DNA of 30,759 bases. It comes from DASXBA01 sp046729895 (GTDB taxonomy: Bacteria; Actinomycetota; Thermoleophilia; Solirubrobacterales; Thermoleophilaceae). This document shows positions 23,074 through 30,294 of this stretch, piece by piece. Made by a program: the position numbers and the translations under genes. Under the pieces are notes generated by a model, which saw only the letters and a program-made list of their open reading frames with translations, did not search any database and had not been told where the DNA came from. The stretch lies in the NCBI GenBank assembly GCA_046729895.1, contig JBKPHP010000137.1, forward strand, positions 1-30,759. The letters run 5' to 3'. Within the stretch, counting starts at the first letter, position 1. Each line of letters opens with the position of its first letter.

Positions 23074-23188
23074 GGAGAAAGGTCCTTTCGATCGCTCAGC
23101 ATGGACTTCTCGCATCTTTCGCGATCCCGCGCAAGCCGGATAGGGTCGGGGCATCTTCCGCCGTCTGTACGACGCCACCTGGGGCCGG

Positions 23189-23794
23189 TTGTTCGCCTGG
23201 GGCTATGACCGCTTCGTGGCCCCCGCGGAGAAAGCCGGGCTCAGCTACATGAGGCACGAGCTGCTGTCGCGGGCGAGCGGGCGCTGCCTCGAGGTGGGCG
23301 CCGGCACCGGGCTGAATCTTGAGCACTGGCCGGACACGGTCGACGAGCTGGTGCTCAGCGAGCCCGACCCGCACATGGGCGTGCAGCTGCGCAAGAAGCT
23401 CGATCGGCCCGTCCAGGTGGTAAAGGCGCCCGCCGAACGCCTTCCCTTCGACGACGACGCCTTCGACACGGTGGCGCTGACGCTGGTCCTGTGCACGGTG
23501 CCCGATCCCGAGACGGCCCTGCGTGAGATCGATCGGGTGCTCAAGCCGGGCGGTCGCTTCCTGTTCCTGGAGCACGTGCGGGCGGAGGAACCCGGTCTGG
23601 CCCGCTGGCAGGACCGGCTGCACACGCCCTGGTGCCTACTGAGCGACGGTTGCCATTGCAACCGCGACACGCTGCACACGATCAAGACTTCCTCCCTGGA
23701 GCTCGAGGGCGCCGAGCGCGGGAAGCTCCCCAAGGCCTTTCCGGTGGTGCGCCCGATGATCAGGGGCTCCGCGCGCGCTGGAGCAGGCGGCTGA
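23189..23794 (+). CDS. class I SAM-dependent methyltransferase (UbiE/METTL7-like)
   Basis: At least 201 residues. SAM motif I is RCLEVGAGTGLNLEHWP, motif II LVLSEPDPHMGVQL, motif III AERLPFDDDAFDTVALTLVLCTVPDPE, then RVLKPGGRFLFLEHVRAEE. A cysteine/His stretch SDGCHCNRDTLHTI and a conserved tail with LPKAFPVVRPMI follow. The substrate is unknown; lipid or quinone methylation is typical of relatives. The first standard start is TTG at 23189. Family-like sequence (RRLYDATWGRLFAWGYD) extends in frame upstream to about 23153 after an in-frame TAG at 23141, where only ATC or CTG codons are available. The true start may therefore be non-canonical. The gene is divergent from the GYD gene (gap about 80-115 bp). 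Confidence 0.88.
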   Translation: MFAWGYDRFVAPAEKAGLSYMRHELLSRASGRCLEVGAGTGLNLEHWPDTVDELVLSEPDPHMGVQLRKKLDRPVQVVKAPAERLPFDDDAFDTVALTLVLCTVPDPETALREIDRVLKPGGRFLFLEHVRAEEPGLARWQDRLHTPWCLLSDGCHCNRDTLHTIKTSSLELEGAERGKLPKAFPVVRPMIRGSARAGAGG

Positions 23795-23841
23795 AATGTC
23801 CGCGCGACCGAGCAGCTAGCGCTGCGGGCGGTAACGCGGGC

Positions 23842-24207
23842 TCACAACTCGATCTCGGGGTGGCGTGAGCTCAGATGCTCGGCCACCGCCGCGCGCACGC
23901 GGCGCCGCTCCTCCGGGCTAGCCATGCGGTAGCGCCCGAGCAATTCCTTCTGGCCCTCCAGTGGCAGCCCTCCGATGTCCCAGCGCACCACCAGGCGCTC
24001 GAACAGGAACTCGACCCGCCGCTGCCAGCGATCCTCGGCGCCCTCGGCTGGCCGGGCGTCCAACTCGTCGAGCTGCCGCAGCGTCCCCTCGCTCAGCTCG
24101 TCCCGGAGGGTCAGGACGTTGCCCTCCTCGTCCGAGTAGTCGCTGGTCGCCGACGGCGCCGTTTCGGCACCGGCCTCGCGCCTGCGTCGCCGACTGCGCC
24201 TGCCCAT
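23842..24207 (-). CDS. conserved hypothetical basic-acidic protein of the DUF6766 operon
   Basis: The 121-residue soluble protein has an Arg-rich start (MGRRSRRRRREAG), then an acidic stretch (DYSDEEGNVLTLRDELS) and amphipathic helices (TLRQLDELDARP, RRVEFLFERLVVRWDIGGLPLEGQKELLGRYR). It ends ASPEERRRVRAAVAEHLSSRHPEIEL. No family is recognised, and there is no signal peptide. The ATG at 24207 shares one base with the preceding TGA, so it is translationally coupled to the DUF6766 gene. It may bind nucleic acid or another membrane-associated partner, which is speculation. Confidence 0.8.
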   Translation of the reverse strand: MGRRSRRRRREAGAETAPSATSDYSDEEGNVLTLRDELSEGTLRQLDELDARPAEGAEDRWQRRVEFLFERLVVRWDIGGLPLEGQKELLGRYRMASPEERRRVRAAVAEHLSSRHPEIEL

Positions 24208-24893
24208 CAACCCTCCAAACCGGTGGCGTCGTGCTCCGCGCCCACTGGCTTGGACTCCGGCGAGCCGCGTTGGCGCAGATAGACCGCGAGGATGACCATC
24301 GACGCGATCGCGAGGAACTCCGACTGCCAGTTCTGAAGCGTCTGCTCCCAGAAGTGGGCGTTCCCGATGTACGAGATCCACGAGACCGCGTCTTGGTGGT
24401 GGTCGAAGCGCTCGGCGTTGAACTCGACGCGCCCCGTCACCGACTGGGCGAACCAGGAGCCGACCCAGATGGCCGCCATGACGAACACCAGCGAATTGGA
24501 GTACACCCAAGTGAGCGGGCCGCCACGCCTGGCCCAGGACGGCCCTTTCCTCGGCGCGTAGCCGCCAAGCCGCTGCTGCTGGTCGCTCTCCACCCCCTCC
24601 TTGCCGAGCTCCTTCGAGTCCGGAGATCCGCGCTGAACGAGCCAGATGGTCAGGAAGATGAACAGGGTGAACTGAAGGTACTCGGACTGCCAGTTCTCCA
24701 TCACCGCCTGGCCGAAGGCGGACGAGGTCAAGTAGTCGCCGAAGCTGACTGTGGAGGAGTCGTGCTGGATCTGGTCCTGGTTGAAGGCGTGGAACCCCGC
24801 GATCGCCTGGCCCACCAGCGACAGCAGGAAGAGCAGCAGGAAGCACAACGTGATCCCGTTCTCGTAGGCGAACCTCCGAACTCTGCGAATCAT
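24207..24893 (-). CDS. DUF6766-family membrane protein with internal duplication
   Basis: The 228-residue protein is in two similar halves. The first has a membrane helix (about 13-32) and then ENWQSEYLQFTLFIFLTIWLVQRGSPDSKELG (about 66-97). The second has a helix at about 130-148 and then QNWQSEFLAIASMVILAVYLRQRGSPESKPVG (about 188-219). Four membrane segments are predicted in all. The motif (E/Q)NWQSE(Y/F)L before a helix and QRGSPxSK after it occurs in both halves. Its function is unknown. The ATG at 24893 overlaps the stop of a 27-residue ORF (ATGA), and the stop overlaps the next gene. Confidence 0.88.
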   Translation of the reverse strand: MIRRVRRFAYENGITLCFLLLFLLSLVGQAIAGFHAFNQDQIQHDSSTVSFGDYLTSSAFGQAVMENWQSEYLQFTLFIFLTIWLVQRGSPDSKELGKEGVESDQQQRLGGYAPRKGPSWARRGGPLTWVYSNSLVFVMAAIWVGSWFAQSVTGRVEFNAERFDHHQDAVSWISYIGNAHFWEQTLQNWQSEFLAIASMVILAVYLRQRGSPESKPVGAEHDATGLEG

Positions 24894-24973
24894 TGGTGCA
24901 GGAACCCGATCAACGAGAAGTAGACGAGGCCCGCGGCGATCGTCGCCAGGGTGAACGTGAAGAGTGTCCTCAT
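24890..24973 (-). CDS. 27-residue membrane microprotein
   Basis: This short ORF reads MRTLFTFTLATIAAGLVY, then SLIGFLHQ and a TGA. It is a single membrane helix with one basic residue at the start. The ATG at 24973 has GGAG 7 nt upstream within the 3' end of the lipoprotein gene, one base after that gene stop. Its own stop overlaps the next ATG (ATGA). Tight coupling on both sides argues that it is translated. No family is recognised; it may be a small subunit or regulator for the DUF6766 protein. Confidence 0.7.
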   Translation of the reverse strand: MRTLFTFTLATIAAGLVYFSLIGFLHQ

Positions 24974-24974
24974 C

Positions 24975-25367
24975 TCAGGACTCCAGCTCGCATTGGTACG
25001 GCTTGCCGGGCTGCGGCTTGCATCCGGCGGCGCTGACCTTCCAGCCCTGCGGCGTCAGGTCGAGAAAGACGGCCTCCCCGCCGCCCAGCTCGGCCTGCGC
25101 GGAATGCATGTACACGTGCACATCGACCACCCGCGCCGGGAAGACGTCCTCCGAGAGGATCCCCTGCGCACAAGGCTTCTTCTCCGACTTCTCGACCTCC
25201 GAGACGGTCTCGTCTGAGAGTTCGTCGCACGCGGCCGCGCCGTCGCGGCTGGAGAAAGCGGCGAAGAAGCGCTGTACCGATCGGCGGGCGTCGCGCTCGC
25301 TCGAAGCCGTGCCGCATCCGGAGAGGGCAACCGCCAGCAGGGCGATGGCTGCCGCTCGAGCGCGCAT
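24975..25367 (-). CDS. predicted lipoprotein
   Basis: The 130-residue protein has a lipoprotein signal peptide: MRAR, a hydrophobic core and lipobox LSGC with C18 as the lipid-modified residue. The mature part starts with SVQRFFAAFSSRDGAAACDELSDETV, a pattern common to small secreted NTF2-like/DUF4878-type proteins. A stretch ending GWKVSAAGCKPQP and a final CELES follow. Three cysteines after C18 could form disulfides. It is the first gene of a four-gene operon (lipoprotein, 27-residue membrane protein, DUF6766, 121-residue protein). The family assignment is approximate. Confidence 0.82.
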   Translation of the reverse strand: MRARAAAIALLAVALSGCGTASSERDARRSVQRFFAAFSSRDGAAACDELSDETVSEVEKSEKKPCAQGILSEDVFPARVVDVHVYMHSAQAELGGGEAVFLDLTPQGWKVSAAGCKPQPGKPYQCELES

Positions 25368-25423
25368 GTCGCCGGTTCATTACCCCTCTGGGGGGACTAT
25401 TACGCGGGGTGTCCCGTGAGCGC

Positions 25424-27955
25424 TTACGCTGCCGCCGGCTGCACGGCGCCGGCCTTGGAAAAGGTCAGCTCGCCGTCCGCCGCGTCCACCCTCACGCGGT
25501 CCCCGGAGGCGAACTCCCCCTCGAGGAGCTTCAACGCCAACTTGTCCACCAGCTGCTTCTGGATCACCCGCTTGAGCGGCCGGGCCCCGTAGGTAGGGTC
25601 GTATCCCAGGTTGCCCAGCAGGGTGCGGGCGTCGTCGGTCAGCTCGATCTCCACTCCCTTGTCGCGCACACGATCGACCAGCTTCTCGACCTGCAGCTCG
25701 ACGATCAGGGCGATCTCCTCGCGCGAGAGTTGATGGAACTCGACGATCTCGTCGAGCCGGTTCAGGAACTCCGGCTTGAACGTGGCGCGCACGCCCTCCA
25801 TGCCGCCGGCGACGTTGGAGGTCATGATCACGACGGTGTTCTTGAAGTCGACCGTGCGGCCGTGACCGTCGGTCAGGCGGCCGTCGTCCATCAGCTGGAG
25901 CAGGATGTTGAAGACGTCGGAGTGGGCCTTCTCGATCTCGTCGAGCAGGAGCACGCTGTAAGGCCGGCGGCGGACCGCTTCCGTGAGCTGACCACCCTCC
26001 TCGTAGCCCACGTAGCCAGGCGGCGCGCCCACGAGCCGCGAGACGGAGTGCTTCTCCATGTACTCGGACATGTCGATGCGCACCATCGCCTGCTCCGAGT
26101 CGAACATGAACTCCGCCAGAGCCCGGGCCAGCTCGGTCTTGCCGACGCCGGTGGGCCCGATGAACAGGAATGCGCCGATCGGCCGGTTGGGGTCCTGAAG
26201 TCCGGCCCGCGAGCGCCGTAGCGCGTTCGAGACCGCCGCCACCGCCTGGTCCTGACCGACGACGCGCTCGTGGAGTCGCTCTTCCATGTGGATCAACTTC
26301 TCGACCTCCCCCTCCATCAGCTTGGAGACGGGGATGCCCGTCCACTTGGCAACGACCTCGGCGACGTCTTCGTCGTCGACCTCCTCCTTGAGGAAGCCTG
26401 CGTTGCCGTCGGTGGCCGCCTCAGCCTCGCGCAGCGCCTGCTCCAGCTCCGGGATCTCCCCGTAGCGGAGCTCGGCGGCCCGCTGAAGGTCCGCATCACG
26501 CTCGGCGCGCTCGGCCTCGCGGTGCGCCTGCTCAAGCCTCTCCTTGATGTCGCGGACCGCCGCGATCGCGTCCTTCTCGCGCTGCCATTCGGCCTTCATT
26601 GCGTTCGAGCGCTCGCGCAGGTCGGCGAGCTCGCGCTCGATCGCCTCGCGACGGGCCTTCGAAGGCTCGTCCTTCTCCTTCTTCAGCGCCTGCAGCTCGA
26701 TCTCGAGCTGCTGGATGCGGCGCTCCACCTCGTCGATCTCGATCGGCATCGAGTCGATCTCGATCCGCAACCGGGAGGCCGCCTCGTCGATAAGGTCGAT
26801 CGCCTTGTCGGGCAGGAAGCGATCGGCGATGTAGCGCTGCGACAGGGTGGCCGCGGCGATGATCGCCGAGTCCTGGATGCGCACGCCGTGGTGCACCTCG
26901 TAGCGCTCCTTGAGCCCGCGCAGGATGGCGATCGTGTCCTCCACCGAGGGCTCGTCGACATACACGGGCTGGAAGCGGCGCTCAAGCGCGGCGTCCTTCT
27001 CGATGTGCTTCCGATACTCGTCGAGGGTGGTCGCGCCGACCGCGCGAAGCTCCCCCCGCGCCAGCATCGGCTTGAGCATGTTGCCCGCGTCGACCGCGCC
27101 CTCGGCGGCGCCGGCGCCGACGATCGTGTGCAGCTCGTCCATGAAGACGATGACCTGCCCCTCGGCCTGCCGGATCTCCTCGAGAACGGCCTTCATCCGA
27201 TCCTCGAACTCGCCGCGGTACTTGGAGCCGGCCACCATCGCGCCGATGTCGAGCGCGATCAGGCGCCGGTCGCGGAGGGAGTCGGGCACGTCGCCCGACA
27301 CGATCCGCTGTGCCAGGCCCTCGACGATCGCGGTCTTGCCGGTGCCGGGCTCCCCGATCAGGACCGGGTTGTTCTTGGTACGCCGCGACAGGACCTGCAC
27401 CACGCGCCTGATCTCGTCGTCGCGGCCGATTACGGGGTCGAGCTTGCCCTGCTCCGCTGCCTCGGTCAGGTCGCGACCGAAGCGCTCCAGCGCCTGGTAC
27501 TTGTCCTCGGGGTTCTGGTCCGTGACCCGGTGGGGACCGCGAACCTGCTGCACGGCCTCGGCCAGCTGGTCGCGGCTGGCGCCGGTGTCGATCTTCGGGT
27601 CGGCGGCCAGCGCCAGCAGCAGATGCTCGGTGGAGACGAACTCGTCTCCCATCCCGCGCGCCTCGTCGTCGGCGCGCTCGAGAAGCTCGGTCGTGCCCGA
27701 GCCGAGCGCGGGGGCCGCGCTGGCGGCGCCGCTGACCGTGGGCAGCTCACTCAGCGCCTCGTTCGCGCGCCTGCGCGCGCGCTCGGGGTCCGCCCCGGCC
27801 CGGCGCAGCACGGGCACAACGATCCCGCCGTCCTGCTCCAGCAGAGCGGCGAGCACGTGATGGGGCACCACCTCCGAGTTGCCGCGCGCGCCAGCGAGCC
27901 GCTGCGCGGCCGCGAGCGCCTCCTGAGACTTCACTGTGAAACGATCAGCCTGCAT
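25424..27955 (-). CDS. clpB: ClpB disaggregase (AAA+ chaperone)
   Basis: ClpB remodels protein aggregates with DnaK/DnaJ/GrpE. The 843-residue protein has an N-terminal repeat domain (MQADRFTVKSQEALAAAQRL, HHVLAALLEQDGG) and AAA-1 with Walker A GEPGTGKT (near residue 203) and Walker B VIVFMDELHTIVG. A middle coiled-coil domain follows (about 400-520, with WQREKDAIAAVRDIKE). AAA-2 has GPTGVGKTELARAL, VLLLDEIEKAH and the arginine finger region LNRLDEIVEFHQL. The small C-terminal domain ends with a short Ala tail. The aromatic pore loop GSKYRGEFEDR is intact. The start is ATG at 27955 with no ribosome-binding site. It is separated from hspR by 93 bp. Confidence 0.97.
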   Translation of the reverse strand: MQADRFTVKSQEALAAAQRLAGARGNSEVVPHHVLAALLEQDGGIVVPVLRRAGADPERARRRANEALSELPTVSGAASAAPALGSGTTELLERADDEARGMGDEFVSTEHLLLALAADPKIDTGASRDQLAEAVQQVRGPHRVTDQNPEDKYQALERFGRDLTEAAEQGKLDPVIGRDDEIRRVVQVLSRRTKNNPVLIGEPGTGKTAIVEGLAQRIVSGDVPDSLRDRRLIALDIGAMVAGSKYRGEFEDRMKAVLEEIRQAEGQVIVFMDELHTIVGAGAAEGAVDAGNMLKPMLARGELRAVGATTLDEYRKHIEKDAALERRFQPVYVDEPSVEDTIAILRGLKERYEVHHGVRIQDSAIIAAATLSQRYIADRFLPDKAIDLIDEAASRLRIEIDSMPIEIDEVERRIQQLEIELQALKKEKDEPSKARREAIERELADLRERSNAMKAEWQREKDAIAAVRDIKERLEQAHREAERAERDADLQRAAELRYGEIPELEQALREAEAATDGNAGFLKEEVDDEDVAEVVAKWTGIPVSKLMEGEVEKLIHMEERLHERVVGQDQAVAAVSNALRRSRAGLQDPNRPIGAFLFIGPTGVGKTELARALAEFMFDSEQAMVRIDMSEYMEKHSVSRLVGAPPGYVGYEEGGQLTEAVRRRPYSVLLLDEIEKAHSDVFNILLQLMDDGRLTDGHGRTVDFKNTVVIMTSNVAGGMEGVRATFKPEFLNRLDEIVEFHQLSREEIALIVELQVEKLVDRVRDKGVEIELTDDARTLLGNLGYDPTYGARPLKRVIQKQLVDKLALKLLEGEFASGDRVRVDAADGELTFSKAGAVQPAAA

Positions 27956-27960
27956 AGAAA

Positions 27961-27987
27961 ATCTAAGTCAGTCTATATCACATAGAT
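27961..27987 (-). promoter_or_regulatory. AT-rich clpB promoter/operator candidate with inverted repeats
   Basis: In an otherwise GC-rich region this AT-rich stretch carries two overlapping inverted pairs: TCTAT-5nt-ATAGA (27972-27986) and ATCTA (27961-27965) with TAGAT (27983-27987). It ends a few bases from the clpB ATG. Minus-strand -10-like TAGATT and GATATA lie here. The classical HAIR box (CTTGAGT-N7-ACTCAAG) is not present. If HspR acts here, it must use a different sequence. Confidence 0.35.
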
Positions 27988-28048
27988 CGGGAGATCCGGC
28001 CGGCACTGCCCTTGCGCGAGGAGGTGACGCGAGCGTGCCCTCGACTCG

Positions 28049-28513
28049 CTACCGCCCTCGTCGCTCGATCCGGATCCGGACGGTCCGCTCGCCGTCCTCC
28101 CCCGGTGGAACGAGCGCTTGCCCAGGCGGCTCGTAGGGGACGAGCTCGGCCTTGAACGACTTCCGCACCCGGGCGATCTCCTCGTTCAGCTCACGCCGCA
28201 CCCGCTCGGCTCGCCGTTCCATGTTGCGCAGCCGCCGGCGCAGCCGGACGAGCTCCGCCTCGAGCTCGAATACCGCCTCGACGCCGGCCAGGTTCATGCC
28301 CAGCTCGGTGGTGAGCTCCTGGATCCGGCGCAGCCGCTCCACGTCGTCCTGGGAGTAGAGCCGCGTGTTCTTCCGCGAGCGCTTGGGCGTGATCAATCCG
28401 CGGGCCTCGTAGATCCGCAGTGTCTGGGGGTGCATCCCCGCGAGCTCCGCGGCCACGGAAATCATGTACACGCCTCGGTCGCTGTCGGGTGCCTTTTCCT
28501 CGCCCCTCGCCAT
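28049..28513 (-). CDS. hspR: HspR, MerR-family heat-shock repressor
   Basis: The 154-residue protein has an N-terminal MerR winged helix (about 16-75): YMISVAAELAGMHPQTLRIY, then EARGLITPKRSRKNTRLYSQDDVERLRRI. A dimerisation coiled coil (ELEAELVRLRRRLRNMERRAERVRREL) follows. In Streptomyces the homologue represses the dnaK operon and clpB, with DnaK as co-repressor. Here it is the fourth gene of dnaK-grpE-dnaJ-hspR, two bases after dnaJ, and clpB follows. This is the expected autoregulated arrangement. Its C-terminal tail (PYEPPGQALVPPGEDGERTV) is longer than in some relatives. Confidence 0.93.
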   Translation of the reverse strand: MARGEEKAPDSDRGVYMISVAAELAGMHPQTLRIYEARGLITPKRSRKNTRLYSQDDVERLRRIQELTTELGMNLAGVEAVFELEAELVRLRRRLRNMERRAERVRRELNEEIARVRKSFKAELVPYEPPGQALVPPGEDGERTVRIRIERRGR

Positions 28514-28515
28514 GG

Positions 28516-29625
28516 CTACCTCTGCTGCGAGAGCAGCCGCTCGCGGGGGTTGCCGTCCATCACGGCGGCGAGCTCGTCGACGACCTCGCGCTGCTCACGC
28601 GACAGTGAACGCGGCACGTCGATCACGAGCTTGTAGTGGATGTCCCCGCGCCCGCGACCGCGGCCACCGAGCCGCGGCGGTCCCTCGCCCCGCAGTCGCT
28701 GCACGGTGCCGTGTTGCGTGCCGGGTGGAACGCGGATCCGCTTTCTGCCGGTGAGAGTGGGCACCTCGATCGTGGCGCCGCGTATCGCCTCGGCGATGGT
28801 CACGGGAACCTCGACCTCTACGTGATCGCCCTTGCGTTTGAAGATGGGCGAGTCTCCCACGCGGGTGACCACGTACAGGTCGCCCTGTGAGCCTCCACGT
28901 GCGCCCGGTTCGCCCTTGCCGGCCAGGCGGACCCGGCTTCCGTCGCGGACGCCGGCGGGGATGTTCACGCGGTATCGCTTCACCTGGCGGGTGCGCCCGC
29001 TGCCTGCGCAGGTCGGGCAGGGATCCCTGATCTCGGTGCCGGTCCCGCCGCACTTGCGGCAGGGCTGCGAGATCGAGAACAGGCCCTGAGACTCGGCCTC
29101 CACCCCGCGCCCCTGACAACGGCTGCAGACCGTCGGCGACGTGCCGGGCTTGGCCCCCGTGCCGTGACAGGTCCTGCAGGGCGCCGACATCGGGACGCTA
29201 ACCGGGAGCTGGACGCCCTCCACCGCCTGATCGAAGGACACGTGCACCTCGGTCTCCAGGTCACGGCCGCGCTCTGGCTGGCGCGCCCGGGCCGCTCCAC
29301 CGGAGCGGGCACCGCCACCGAACAGGTCGGAGAGGATGTCGCCGATTCCGCCACCGAAGCCGCCGAAGCCCTCCCGGAAGTCGCCGGGGTCGAACCCCGA
29401 GCCGAATATCCCGCCGCCCGAGTCGTAGGCACGGCGCTTCTCCGGGTCCGAGAGGATCGAATAGGCCTCCTGCACGTCCTTGAAGCGTTCCTCGGCGGTC
29501 GTGTCGCCCGGGTTCCGATCGGGGTGATACTCGCGCGCGAGCTTCCGGTAGGCCTTCTTGATCTGGTCGTCGGACGCCTTCTTGTCCACCCCCAGGACGT
29601 TGTATGGGTCCTTGACCGCCGGCAT
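28516..29625 (-). CDS. dnaJ: chaperone DnaJ (type I Hsp40)
   Basis: DnaJ delivers substrates to DnaK and stimulates its ATPase. The 369-residue protein has the J-domain (about 6-70) with HPD at residues 34-36. A Gly/Phe-rich linker follows (GSGFDPGDFREGFGGFGGG). The zinc-binding domain has four CxxCxGxG repeats (CRTCHGTG, CSRCQGRG, CRKCGGTG, CPTCAGSG), then two beta-barrel substrate domains (about 205-350). Full type I architecture. The ATG at 29625 follows the grpE stop by 9 bp, and hspR follows after 2 bp. Confidence 0.97.
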   Translation of the reverse strand: MPAVKDPYNVLGVDKKASDDQIKKAYRKLAREYHPDRNPGDTTAEERFKDVQEAYSILSDPEKRRAYDSGGGIFGSGFDPGDFREGFGGFGGGIGDILSDLFGGGARSGGAARARQPERGRDLETEVHVSFDQAVEGVQLPVSVPMSAPCRTCHGTGAKPGTSPTVCSRCQGRGVEAESQGLFSISQPCRKCGGTGTEIRDPCPTCAGSGRTRQVKRYRVNIPAGVRDGSRVRLAGKGEPGARGGSQGDLYVVTRVGDSPIFKRKGDHVEVEVPVTIAEAIRGATIEVPTLTGRKRIRVPPGTQHGTVQRLRGEGPPRLGGRGRGRGDIHYKLVIDVPRSLSREQREVVDELAAVMDGNPRERLLSQQR

Positions 29626-29634
29626 TTTGGTCTC

Positions 29635-30294
29635 CTAACCCGAGACAACCACGCGAGCGGGACGGAGGATCGCCCCGTTCGTCTTGTAGCCCTTCTCGAC
29701 CACGTCCAGGACAGTACCCGGCTTGGCGCCGTCCTTGGCGCGCGTGGAGAGCGCCTCGTGGACCTCGGGATCGAAGGTCTCGCCCCGCGGGTCGAACTGC
29801 TCGACGCCGTTGCGCTCCAGCACGGCGAGCAGCTCCGAGTGCACGAGCCGCACGCCCTCCGCTAGGTGCTGCTCGCTCTCCTCCGCGGCACGAGCACGAC
29901 CCGGCTCGCGGGCGCCCTCGACCGTGGCCAACGCCCGCTCCAGGTTGTCGACCACCGGCAGGAGCTCGCGGACCAGCCCGCTCTTGGCTCGCTCACCCGC
30001 GGCCGCGGCCTCCTTGGCCACCCGCTTGCGCCAGTTCTCGAAGTCGGCCTGGGTGCGTTGCGCGAGCTCCAGGTACTGATCACGCTCCCGCAGCGCCTTC
30101 GCCAGCGGATCCTCGGCCTCTCCCTCGGACGAGTCCTCAGTCGTCAGTCCTCGGTCCTCAGACTCAGGGTTCGGATCGCGCTCCGCCTCGTTGGCAGGCT
30201 CCTCTTCGCCTGCGGGCTCCGCAGCTTCGTCGCGAGCCGTCACCGGCTCCTCCTGAGGACTGAGGTCTGAGGACCGAGGACTCTTGTCTGGCAC
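29635..30294 (-). CDS. grpE: GrpE nucleotide exchange factor
   Basis: GrpE releases ADP from DnaK. The 219-residue protein has a long acidic, low-complexity N-terminus (about 1-62, rich in Glu, Asp, Ser, Pro). A long helix follows (LAKALRERDQYLELAQRTQADFENWRKRV), then LLPVVDNLERALATV, GVRLVHSELLAVLERNGVEQFDPRGETFDPEVHEAL, and a beta-wing ending EKGYKTNGAILRPARVVVSG. The start is GTG at 30294, sharing one base with the dnaK stop (TAGTG). The N-terminus is encoded partly by two inverted heptamer arrays (separate entries), which may be responsible for its unusual length. Confidence 0.95.
   Translation of the reverse strand: MPDKSPRSSDLSPQEEPVTARDEAAEPAGEEEPANEAERDPNPESEDRGLTTEDSSEGEAEDPLAKALRERDQYLELAQRTQADFENWRKRVAKEAAAAGERAKSGLVRELLPVVDNLERALATVEGAREPGRARAAEESEQHLAEGVRLVHSELLAVLERNGVEQFDPRGETFDPEVHEALSTRAKDGAKPGTVLDVVEKGYKTNGAILRPARVVVSG
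30133..30160 (+). repeat. heptamer tandem array 1 (four units) inside grpE
   Basis: The four consecutive 7-mers are GTCCTCA, GTCGTCA, GTCCTCG and GTCCTCA on the plus strand, followed by a partial unit. It is the inverted counterpart of the array at 30254-30281. Bases 30146-30163 are the exact reverse complement of 30265-30282 (18 bp). Confidence 0.75.
30254..30281 (+). repeat. heptamer tandem array 2 (four units) inside grpE
   Basis: The four 7-mers are TGAGGAC, TGAGGTC, TGAGGAC and CGAGGAC on the plus strand. Inverted relative to array 1, with 93 bp between. In the grpE mRNA they could pair into a long stem close to the start codon. Confidence 0.75.

Noticed and set aside
25368..25423. Hairpin CCCC-TCT-GGGG downstream of clpB as a terminator
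   Set aside because: The stem is only four pairs and there is no T-tract on the clpB side.
26270..27985. 571-residue plus-strand frame opposite clpB
   Set aside because: It is a mirror of clpB. The repetitive Leu/Asp/Val composition is what the complement of a conserved GC-rich gene yields.
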